A DNA stretch of 64,000 nucleotides. It comes from Methylomagnum ishizawai. Lineage in GTDB: Bacteria > Pseudomonadota > Gammaproteobacteria > Methylococcales > Methylococcaceae. The stretch is taken from contig NZ_AP019783.1 in assembly GCF_019670005.1 (NCBI RefSeq), forward strand, positions 2,878,150-2,942,149, read 5' to 3'. The position numbers were made by a program, and so were the translations under genes. This document shows, piece by piece, positions 55,817-64,000 of this stretch (within the stretch, counting starts at the first letter, position 1; each line of letters begins with the position of its first letter). The notes under the pieces were generated by a model. That model did no database searches. It was not told the origin of the DNA and was given only the letters and a program-made list of their open reading frames with translations.

Positions 55817-56499
55817 CCCACCGCCTGGCCCTGGCCGAAAGCCAATGCTGGAAACGCATCGGCACCCACGGCGACCGCAGCTGCGAGGAATTGGAATATT
55901 GCATCCATTGCCGTTCCTGCCCGGTCTACCATCTGGCCGGACGGCGCTTGCTGGACCGCCCCATCCCGGCGGAATACCGGGAGGAATGGCGGCGGCGCCT
56001 GGCCGAAATCCCGGAAACCCCGGACCCCGATAGCCTGGGCTTGATGGTGTTCCGGGTGGCGGGCCATTGGCTGGCCCTGCCCTCGTCCTGCCTGGACGCG
56101 ACCTTGAATCCCGCCCCGGTCCGCAAAGTCCCGCATCGCGGCCACCGCCATTTCCTGGGGCTGGTCAACGCCCAGGGCGAATTGCAACTGTGTTTCACCC
56201 TGGAACACCTGCTCGATCCCCATGGCAGCGAAACTGCCGGAAACCCGGCCCCGACCGGCACGGGCCGGGCTTTTCCCCGCTTGTTGGTCATCAAGGTCCG
56301 GGGCCAGCGCTGGGCCTTCCCCGCCGACGAGGTGCTGGGCATCGAACGCCAGCCCCGCGCCCGCCTGCAACCCCCGCCCGCCCATCTGCGCCTCGCGCCC
56401 GACCACCCGGTCACGGCCCTGTGCGAGGTGGAAGGACGCCGGGTCAGCCTACTGGACCCGGAACGCTTGGTGGCCCACTTCGCCGAGGCGGTGCGGTGA
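55813..56499 (+). CDS. CheW-like adaptor with Cys-rich N-terminus (WspD-like)
   Basis: 228 residues. The N-terminus has a cysteine cluster (CWKRIGTHGDRSCEELEYC, IHCRSCPVYHLAGRRLLD) characteristic of WspD-type adaptors, followed by a CheW domain (LMVFRVAGHWLALPSSCL, HRHFLGLVNAQGELQLCF, VIKVRGQRWAFPADEVLGI). The four or five cysteines might bind a metal; that is not shown. It is the second adaptor of the Wsp-like array and is coupled to CheR and CheA by 4-bp overlaps. Confidence 0.87.
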   Translation: MTHRLALAESQCWKRIGTHGDRSCEELEYCIHCRSCPVYHLAGRRLLDRPIPAEYREEWRRRLAEIPETPDPDSLGLMVFRVAGHWLALPSSCLDATLNPAPVRKVPHRGHRHFLGLVNAQGELQLCFTLEHLLDPHGSETAGNPAPTGTGRAFPRLLVIKVRGQRWAFPADEVLGIERQPRARLQPPPAHLRLAPDHPVTALCEVEGRRVSLLDPERLVAHFAEAVR

Positions 56500-58724
56500 G
56501 CGCCCCGGACGCCTTCCTGCTGGAATTGTTCCGCGAGGAAATGGCGGCCCACACGGCGGCGCTGACCGAAGGCTTGCTCACCCTGGAGCGCGGCGCGGAC
56601 GCGACGACCGAGCCCTTGATGCGGGCCGCCCATTCGATCAAGGGCGCGGCGCGGGTGGTGGACCTGCTCCCGGCGGAGCGCATCGCCCACCACATGGAAG
56701 ATGTGTTCGTGGCGCTGGAGGAGCGGCGTTTAACACTGGACGCCGCGGCCATCGACACCTTGCTGCAAGCGGTGGATTGGCTGCTGGGACTCAGCCTGGT
56801 GGACGGCGGCGAACTGCCGGACTGGCTGGACCACCACGCCGACGCGGCGGAAGCCTGGGCCGGGCGCATCGCGGCCCTGCTCGATCCCCCCGGAATCCCG
56901 GCCCCGCCGCCGGACCCCGACCCGCCGCAAGCCGCCGCCAACGTCCCGCCGGAGACCGAAGCGCCGCCCGCCGCGGCTCCTATCGAACCCACCCCACCGG
57001 CCCAGCCACCCAGCGACGGCACCGCGCCCGACCGGGCCGTCAAGGTGACGGCGGACACCCTGAGCCAACTGCTGGGCTACGCCGCCGAAGCCCTGCTGGA
57101 AGCCCAGCGCCTCGAACCCCTGGTCCGCGCCGGGCAAAACCTGAAAAAGCTCAGCCAACGCCTGGCCGGGGCGCTGGACTCGGACCCGGCCAGCGCCAAA
57201 CACCTCCTCCGCGAACTGGACAACGCCCTGGACCGGCAGGACGCGGCCCTGCGCGAAATCTCCAGCCGCGGCATCCATCTGGCCGAACAACTGCACCGCA
57301 CCGTGCTGAGCAGCCGGATGCGGCCCTTCGCCGACGGTGTCCAGGGCTTTCCCCGCCTGGTGCGCGACCTGGCCCGCCAACTCGGCAAGCAAGCCCGCCT
57401 CGACCTTGCGGGGCTCGCCACCCGGGTGGACCGCGATGTGTTGGACAAGCTGGACGCCCCGCTCAACCACCTGTTACGCAACGCCCTGGACCACGGCCTG
57501 GAATCCCCGGAAGAGCGGGAAGCCCAGGGCAAACCCGCCGAGGGCCGCATCGTCCTCGAAGCCCGCCACCGCGCCGGGCGCTTGGTGGTCTCGGTGCGGG
57601 ACGATGGCCGCGGCGTCGATCTCGGCCAACTCCGCGCCCGCATCGTCGAGCGCGGCCTGGTGACCCAGGACATGGCGGCGCGGCTCAGTCCGGCGGAACT
57701 CTACGATTTCCTATTCCTGCCGGGGCTCAGCACCCGCGACAGCGTGACCGAAATCTCCGGGCGCGGCGTCGGCCTGGACGTGGTGCAGACCATGGTGCAT
57801 GGCTTCGGCGGCTCCTTGAAAGTCGGTTCGGAACCGGGCCAGGGCACCCGCTTCGAGTTGGTCCTGCCCGCCACCCGCTCGGTGTCGCGGGTGCTGCGGG
57901 TGGATATCGCGGGCGAAGCCTTCGCCCTGCCCCTGGCCCGCATCGACCAGGCCCTGCGCCTGTCCAGCCAGCAGTTGTATTGCCTGGGCGGCTATTATTT
58001 CTTTCCGGGCGCGGGCGAAAACATCGCCCTGGTCTCGGCCCGCGCCTTGCTCGCCCTGGACGAAGCGCCCCTGCCCGAAGGCGAACTCTCCTTGGTCCTG
58101 ATCGGCGACGGCGAACAGCGCTATGCTTTGGAGGTCGATGCGTTGCGCGGCGAATGCGAACTGGTGGCCCGGCCCCTGGACCCGCGCCTGGGCAAGGTCC
58201 CCAACCTGGGAGCCGCCGCCGTGGACGAGCAAGGCGTCCCGGTGTTGATCCTCGACGTGGATGATCTGCTGCGCTCGGCGGAACGGCTGGCGGGCCAGGC
58301 CCAACGCCCACGCCGCCACGGGACCAGAACCCAGCCGCGCCGGACCCGGCGGGTCTTGGTGGTGGACGATTCCCTCACCGTGCGGGAATTGGAACGGAAG
58401 CTCTTGGAAAATCGCGGCTACGAAGTGGAGGTGGCGGTGGACGGGATGGAAGGCTGGAACGCGCTGGGCCTTGCGGATTACGACCTGGTGGTCAGCGATG
58501 TGGATATGCCGCGCATGAACGGCATCGACCTGGTGCGGAAGATCAAATCCCATCCGCGCTTCGCCGCCCTGCCGGTGGTCATCGTGTCCTACAAGGACCG
58601 GCCCGAGGACCGCCTGCGCGGCATGGAGGCGGGAGCCGATTATTACCTGACCAAGGGCAGCTTCCACGATTCCGGCCTGATCGACGCCGTACACGACCTC
58701 ATCGGCGCGGCGGACGCCCCATGA
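56496..58724 (+). CDS. CheA histidine kinase with C-terminal receiver (WspE-like)
   Basis: 742 residues from a GTG at 56496 overlapping the previous stop (GTGA). P1 domain with His46 (RAAHSIKGAARVVD), an Ala/Pro-rich linker (about 130-180), dimerisation P3, HATPase P4 (LNHLLRNALDHGLE, VRDDGRGVDLGQL, SGRGVGLDVVQTM), CheW-like P5 (about 465-600) and a receiver with Asp668 (LVVSDVDMPRMNG) and Lys in DYYLTKGSF. This is the WspE hybrid plan. It should phosphorylate the receiver of the phosphatase encoded at 59805; its own receiver may be a phosphate sink. Confidence 0.93.
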   Translation: MSAPDAFLLELFREEMAAHTAALTEGLLTLERGADATTEPLMRAAHSIKGAARVVDLLPAERIAHHMEDVFVALEERRLTLDAAAIDTLLQAVDWLLGLSLVDGGELPDWLDHHADAAEAWAGRIAALLDPPGIPAPPPDPDPPQAAANVPPETEAPPAAAPIEPTPPAQPPSDGTAPDRAVKVTADTLSQLLGYAAEALLEAQRLEPLVRAGQNLKKLSQRLAGALDSDPASAKHLLRELDNALDRQDAALREISSRGIHLAEQLHRTVLSSRMRPFADGVQGFPRLVRDLARQLGKQARLDLAGLATRVDRDVLDKLDAPLNHLLRNALDHGLESPEEREAQGKPAEGRIVLEARHRAGRLVVSVRDDGRGVDLGQLRARIVERGLVTQDMAARLSPAELYDFLFLPGLSTRDSVTEISGRGVGLDVVQTMVHGFGGSLKVGSEPGQGTRFELVLPATRSVSRVLRVDIAGEAFALPLARIDQALRLSSQQLYCLGGYYFFPGAGENIALVSARALLALDEAPLPEGELSLVLIGDGEQRYALEVDALRGECELVARPLDPRLGKVPNLGAAAVDEQGVPVLILDVDDLLRSAERLAGQAQRPRRHGTRTQPRRTRRVLVVDDSLTVRELERKLLENRGYEVEVAVDGMEGWNALGLADYDLVVSDVDMPRMNGIDLVRKIKSHPRFAALPVVIVSYKDRPEDRLRGMEAGADYYLTKGSFHDSGLIDAVHDLIGAADAP

Positions 58725-59764
58725 AGATCGCCATCGCCTACGCCGGGCCGGATACCCTGGCTTTGCGGCGGCTGCTGGCCGCGACGCCGGGCCTGGAGTT
58801 CTACTGGTCCAGCGCCCAGGGCCGGGAAACGGCGGGGCTGTGCCTGGAATACCCGCCCGATTTGCTGCTGATGGGACTGTCGCTCGCCGATATGGATTGC
58901 GCCCAAGCCACCCGCCTGATCCTGTCGACCCAGCCCTGTCCCATCCTGTTGATTTGCGCCGATCCCCAGGCCGATTACCCACGGGTGTACGAAGCCTTGG
59001 CCCTGGGCGCCATGGACGCCGCCAGCCTGCCCGGCCTGGGCGCGGCGGGCGGAGCGCTGGACGGCGGCGATTTGCTGAACCGTATCGATACCCTGGGCAC
59101 CCTGTGCGGCCATGAACCGCCTTCGCGGCGGCGGCGTCCGGTCCCGCCCGCCGCCGCGCCCGCGGAACCCAAGCCACCGCCCATGATCGCCATCGGTGCC
59201 TCGACCGGCGGTCCCAAGGCGCTGGCGACCCTGCTCGAAGGCCTGCCCGCCGATTTCCCCGCCGCCATCGTCATCGTGCAACACCTCGACCCGCCGCTCG
59301 CCGCCGGGTTGGCGACTTTGCTGGATAGGCATTCGCCCCTGCCGGTCGCGGCGTTGTCGCAGAGGACGCGCCCGCAAGCGGGCCGGGTGTGGCTGGCCGC
59401 CGGGGCCGAGCATGTGGTCCTGGACGAGCGTTTCCACCTGGATTTCAGCGCCGAACCCCAGGGGCTGGCCTGCCGCCCCTCGGTGGATGTGTTCTTCCAC
59501 AGCCTCGCCCGCCATGCGGAAGCGCGGGGCTGCGGGGTATTGCTGACCGGGATGGGACGGGATGGCGCGGCGGGACTCTTGGCCCTGCGCGGGGCGGGCT
59601 TCTACACCATCGCCCAGGACGAAGCCAGCAGCGTGGTATTCGGGATGCCCAAGGCGGCCCTGGAATTGGACGGGGCTTGCGCGGTGTTGCCGCTGGCGGA
59701 AATCGCCGGGCGCTTGGTCGAACGGATGGGTCCGATGGCCGGCCCTGCCCGTCCGGCGCTTTAG
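58721..59764 (+). CDS. CheB methylesterase with degenerate receiver (WspF-like)
   Basis: 347 residues. The C-terminal esterase is intact: Ser161 (IGASTGGPKAL), His188 (IVIVQHLDPP) and Asp281 (LTGMGRDGAAG). The N-terminal receiver has lost its chemistry: the usual DLxxMDLxMPxMDG reads DLLLMGLSLADMDC, so the phosphoacceptor Asp is Gly52, and the acidic pocket near residue 7 is Ala-Tyr-Ala. Demethylation activity can thus not be controlled by phosphorylation of this protein in the usual way. Coupled to cheA by ATGA. Confidence 0.88.
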   Translation: MKIAIAYAGPDTLALRRLLAATPGLEFYWSSAQGRETAGLCLEYPPDLLLMGLSLADMDCAQATRLILSTQPCPILLICADPQADYPRVYEALALGAMDAASLPGLGAAGGALDGGDLLNRIDTLGTLCGHEPPSRRRRPVPPAAAPAEPKPPPMIAIGASTGGPKALATLLEGLPADFPAAIVIVQHLDPPLAAGLATLLDRHSPLPVAALSQRTRPQAGRVWLAAGAEHVVLDERFHLDFSAEPQGLACRPSVDVFFHSLARHAEARGCGVLLTGMGRDGAAGLLALRGAGFYTIAQDEASSVVFGMPKAALELDGACAVLPLAEIAGRLVERMGPMAGPARPAL

Positions 59765-59804
59765 GCGCTATCATCCCGCCGCCCAACCGCTTCCGATAAA
59801 ACCC

Positions 59805-60986
59805 ATGAACCCCGAATCCCCCGCCCTGCCCGCCCACCACAGCGTGGTGCTGTTGATCGACGACCAGCGCATCATCTGCGAAGCGGTGAAGCGCATGTTG
59901 CTCACCGAGCCCGATATCGAATTCCACTACACCTGCGATCCCAGCCAAGCCCTGGCCCTGGCGCGGCAACTCTGTCCCACCCTGATCCTCCAGGACCTGG
60001 TGATGCCGGACACCGACGGGCTGGACCTGGTCCGGGCCTTCCGCGCCGACGCCGACACCGCCCAGGTGCCCTTGATCGTGCTGTCCAGCAAGGAAGAAGC
60101 CGTGGTCAAGGCCGAGGCGTTCCGGGCCGGGGCCAACGATTATTTGGTGAAGCTGCCCGACCGCATCGAACTCATCGCCCGCATCCGCTACCACTGCAAG
60201 GCCTATATCGCCCTGCTGGAACGCAACGAAGCCTTCGCCGCCCTGGAAAAGAGCCAGCGGACCTTGGCCGCCGAACTGGCCGAGGCCGCCGCCTATGTGC
60301 GCTCGTTGCTGCCGCCGCCCCTGGAGCGGCCCGGACTCGCCACCGCCTGGGAATTCCTGCCTTCGAGTTCGCTGGGCGGGGATGCCTTCGGCTATTTCGA
60401 TATCGACGCCGAGCATTTCGCGGTGTTCCTGCTCGATGTCTGCGGCCATGGCGTGGGCTCGGCCCTGCTCTCGGTCAGCGCCATGAACGCGCTGATGGGG
60501 CAAAGCCTCCCGACCGTGGATTTCCGCGAGCCCGCCGCCGTGCTGGTGGCGCTGAACGGCTTGTTCCCGATGGAAAAGCACAACAACCTGTATTTCACCC
60601 TGTGGTATGGCGTGGCACACCTCCCCAGCCGGACCCTGCGCTATGCCAGCGCGGGCCATCCGCCGGCGGTGCTGCTGGGCGGGACGGAACCGGGTTTGCT
60701 GCGCTGCCGGGCCATGCCCATCGGCACTTGGCCGGAAGCCCGTTTCGAGACCGGCGCGGCCAGCCTCCCGGACGAGGCCCGGCTCTATCTCTTCAGCGAT
60801 GGGCTATACGAAATCAACGGTCCCGACGGCGCGGCGGTGGAGTTCGAGGCGTTCGTGCGCGTCCTGGCCGAACCCGAAGGCCGGCCGGGACGCAAGATCG
60901 CCGAAGTGGTGGCGGCGATGCGGGCCTGGCAGGGGCGGGAAGATTTCGACGACGACGTGTCCTTGCTGGAAGTCAGGATCGCGTAA
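59805..60986 (+). CDS. WspR-type receiver fused to PP2C/SpoIIE phosphatase (RsbU-like output)
   Basis: 393 residues from the ATG at 59805. The receiver (about 13-135; Asp64 in ILQDLVMPDTDG, Lys in ANDYLVKLPD) and the following IARIRYHCKAYIALLERNEA helix closely resemble WspR. In place of GGDEF, a PP2C/SpoIIE phosphatase follows: LGGDAFGYFD, LDVCGHGVGSAL, YASAGHPPAVLL, LFSDGLYE and DFDDDVSLLEV supply the metal-binding aspartates. Phosphorylation by the CheA should switch on dephosphorylation of a STAS protein. Last gene of the rightward operon; ends 4 bp from the malic enzyme stop. Confidence 0.92.
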   Translation: MNPESPALPAHHSVVLLIDDQRIICEAVKRMLLTEPDIEFHYTCDPSQALALARQLCPTLILQDLVMPDTDGLDLVRAFRADADTAQVPLIVLSSKEEAVVKAEAFRAGANDYLVKLPDRIELIARIRYHCKAYIALLERNEAFAALEKSQRTLAAELAEAAAYVRSLLPPPLERPGLATAWEFLPSSSLGGDAFGYFDIDAEHFAVFLLDVCGHGVGSALLSVSAMNALMGQSLPTVDFREPAAVLVALNGLFPMEKHNNLYFTLWYGVAHLPSRTLRYASAGHPPAVLLGGTEPGLLRCRAMPIGTWPEARFETGAASLPDEARLYLFSDGLYEINGPDGAAVEFEAFVRVLAEPEGRPGRKIAEVVAAMRAWQGREDFDDDVSLLEVRIA

Positions 60987-60990
60987 CCGG

Positions 60991-62427
<1,437 letters not shown>

Positions 62428-62822
62428 GGGATTCCTAATGATGGGGCATTAAAGGCCCTGGATCATAGCTCATCAGGGAAGCAGCCTGTTCATCCCCGTG
62501 GGAGATGGTGCGCTTCCCGGTTCTGCGGGAAGCGCGCCTGCCGGAACCGGCCCGGTCAGCGCAAAGCTGGCACCATCACCCTGTCCCTCGTCAGGCAGAA
62601 AACCGGGGGCCGACAGCCATGGCCGTGCCCGAGTCGTGGAACCCACGCACCACGGTCTGGACGATCCGCCTTTCGGTCGCCATCACCGCGGAATCGGGCG
62701 AACCAAAACCGATCCAGCGCCCGGCCCGGTAATCCGGGAAGCCGGCCACCCTTGGAACCGGCAAGACATCGTGGAAAACTTCCGGTTTTCGATCCGTCCA
62801 GGGTTTTCTCACGAGGCCATCC
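62428..62822. other. Intergenic region with a perfect 10-bp hairpin
   Basis: 395 bp between the malic enzyme start and the DUF2721 gene. GCGCTTCCCG-gttctg-CGGGAAGCGC (62510-62535) is a perfect hairpin but has no T run on either side, so it is not an ordinary terminator. A second short inverted repeat, GAAAAC-ttccg-GTTTTC, lies at about 62776. Open frames here look like noise. Confidence 0.5.
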
Positions 62823-63257
62823 ATGCAAGACACTTTACAAGCCGCCGACATGGCCCATGTCATCCAACTTTCGGTCGCGCCGGTCTTCCTGCTCTCCGGC
62901 ATCGGTGCCCTGCTATCGGTGCTGAGCGCCCGTGTGGGCCGTGTCGTCGACCGCTCGCGCCATATCGAGCATCTTTGCGAAGAAGCGGCCGAGCTTCCCC
63001 CGCAGATGCGCCGTGAATTCGAGATACTGTCGCGCCGCGCCCGCATGGCCAACTGGGCCATCAGCCTCTGCACCAGTTGCGCGCTATTGATCTGCACCCT
63101 GATCGTCGTGTTGTTCGTCGGCGCGTTTTTAAGCCTCGACGTGTCGGCCATCATCGCCTTGCTGTTCATCGCGGCGATGAGCGTCTTGATACTGGCCTTG
63201 ATGTGTTTCCTGAAGGAAATCCATCTGGCCATCGCCAGCTTGCGGATCCGGCGCTAG
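62823..63257 (+). CDS. DUF2721 membrane protein
   Basis: 144 residues. A first hydrophobic helix (about 12-36, VIQLSVAPVFLLSGIGALLSVL) is followed by an Arg-rich loop (SARVGRVVDRSRHIEHL), a charged helix and two further helices (about 77-101 and 104-126). The ARxxRVVDR segment after the first helix is typical of DUF2721 proteins, which are small inner-membrane proteins of unknown function. Apparently monocistronic; no regulatory context. Confidence 0.8.
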   Translation: MQDTLQAADMAHVIQLSVAPVFLLSGIGALLSVLSARVGRVVDRSRHIEHLCEEAAELPPQMRREFEILSRRARMANWAISLCTSCALLICTLIVVLFVGAFLSLDVSAIIALLFIAAMSVLILALMCFLKEIHLAIASLRIRR

Positions 63258-63539
63258 GACCGCCGGGCAGCCACCAGGAAAATTTCCCGGACTGCCTCTC
63301 CATAGAGATGCTTGATGCCTGGATCGCCGGGAAAATACCATAAACCGGATACAGCCCATTTCGGAAGCGCTGTACCGGGCCACTATCCCTCGCCTTCCCA
63401 ATGTGCCAGATTAACTCCCGAGAATCACTTCCCCCCCAAGCGCGCCCCGCGGGATATGGAACAGGATTCGGAACGCGCCATACCCTAGAGCGCGGATGAG
63501 GCTAGCGGCCCCAACAGGCCATCACATCGGAGCATACAG

Positions 63540-64000
63540 ATGACACATCAACAACCAGCCCCACGGGCGGGATGGTCGGCCACCTGGATTTTCATGGCCG
63601 GCCTCGCGGGTCTCGGCAGCGCGCAGGCGGCGGTCAACGTCTTCGAGCGCAGCTACGACCCATACCGGACCGGTGCCAACACCGCCGAAACCACGCTGAC
63701 CCCGGCCAATGTCAAGGCCGACGCCAACCAGTTCCACAAGCGCTTCGCGCTCAAGGTGGATGGCAAGATCGAGGGCTCGCCGCTCTATGCGTCCCAGGTC
63801 AACATCGGCGGCGGCCTCCACAACGTGGTCTATGTCGCCACCATGCACAACACCGTATACGCCTTCGACGCCGATAGCGGTGCCCAACTCTCGGCCCGCT
63901 GGCTGGGCACCCCGGTCACCGGCAACGATCTCCATACCCTCAAGCCCTTCACCATCCATGGCGAATGGGGCATCGCCAGCACCCCGGTCATCGATCCCGC
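63540..64000 (+). CDS. Secreted PQQ/beta-propeller-like protein, C-terminus cut by window edge
   Basis: Frame from the ATG at 63540 (weak CGGAG site upstream) to the window end, 153 residues visible. A signal peptide of about 32 residues ends SAQAA-VN. A propeller-blade pattern follows: LYASQVNIGGGLHNVVYVAT, then MHNTVYAFDADSGAQL, which is the repeat seen in PQQ-like quinoprotein and WD-type propellers (VYVATxxxxVYAxDxxxG). Whether it is an enzyme or an adhesin-type propeller cannot be told from this part. 282 bp upstream hold no gene. Confidence 0.72.
   Translation, partial: MTHQQPAPRAGWSATWIFMAGLAGLGSAQAAVNVFERSYDPYRTGANTAETTLTPANVKADANQFHKRFALKVDGKIEGSPLYASQVNIGGGLHNVVYVATMHNTVYAFDADSGAQLSARWLGTPVTGNDLHTLKPFTIHGEWGIASTPVIDP

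Noticed and set aside
62591-63232. 213-codon minus-strand frame over the DUF2721 gene
   Set aside because: The plus-strand gene has a family motif and membrane helices; the antisense frame is its shadow.

Overview
The window is 64 kb of high-GC DNA with tightly packed genes, many of them translationally coupled through ATGA or GTGA overlaps. The gene content points to a gammaproteobacterium. A serine--glyoxylate aminotransferase (serine-cycle enzyme), an N-type (alternate) F-ATPase cluster, a malic enzyme with an ACT domain and a Wsp-type chemosensory operon fit a methanotroph or methylotroph of Methylococcaceae type. That placement is an inference from gene families. No rRNA, tRNA or CRISPR array was recognised.

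Layout. 1-6.2 kb is a graveyard of insertion sequences: a partial IS4-type transposase at the left edge, a deleted transposase remnant, and an IS66-like element (1616-6214). Its single transposase gene carries two single-base deletions and is broken by an IS3-like element (2252-3911) and an IS4-like element (4648-5835). Target duplications can be read for all three nested elements, and the original frame can be rebuilt on paper. 6.25-12.3 kb holds rlmI and an N-ATPase cluster (atpC-Q-B-E-F-A-G) in which the catalytic beta subunit gene atpD, and atpR, are absent. 12.3-20 kb holds an EF-hand protein, a GMC oxidoreductase, a protoglobin and an RND efflux pair. 20-36 kb is mixed housekeeping and envelope genes: an Hsp70 relative, an amidohydrolase, a glycosyltransferase, a PhoPQ-like two-component pair, serine-glyoxylate aminotransferase, a J-domain protein, a GltD-like ferredoxin oxidoreductase and an intact IS5-type element. 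36.65-39.8 kb is one 1042-residue membrane protein of unknown function in visibly A+T-richer DNA. 39.9-47.4 kb has two giant tandem transglutaminase/DUF2126 proteins, the second without its catalytic cysteine, and a small Cys-His-Asp protein.

The most striking region is 47.4-61 kb, two divergent operons that together look like one signalling machine. The rightward operon encodes an RsbW-like kinase, CheW, CheR-TPR (WspC-like), a WspD-like CheW, a CheA-REC hybrid (WspE-like), a CheB (WspF-like) whose receiver has lost its phosphoacceptor Asp, and a WspR-like receiver fused to a PP2C/SpoIIE phosphatase in place of the usual GGDEF domain. The leftward operon encodes a beta-carbonic anhydrase, an NCS2 (solute carrier 23) permease fused to a degenerate RsbW-like ATPase domain, an RsbV-like STAS protein, a membrane-anchored UrtA-like binding protein without ABC partners, and a WspA-like chemoreceptor. 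The natural reading is a Wsp array whose output has been switched from cyclic-di-GMP to partner switching, possibly sensing urea, purine or inorganic carbon.

The right end holds an NAD(P)-dependent malic enzyme, a DUF2721 membrane protein and the start of a secreted beta-propeller-type protein cut by the window edge.
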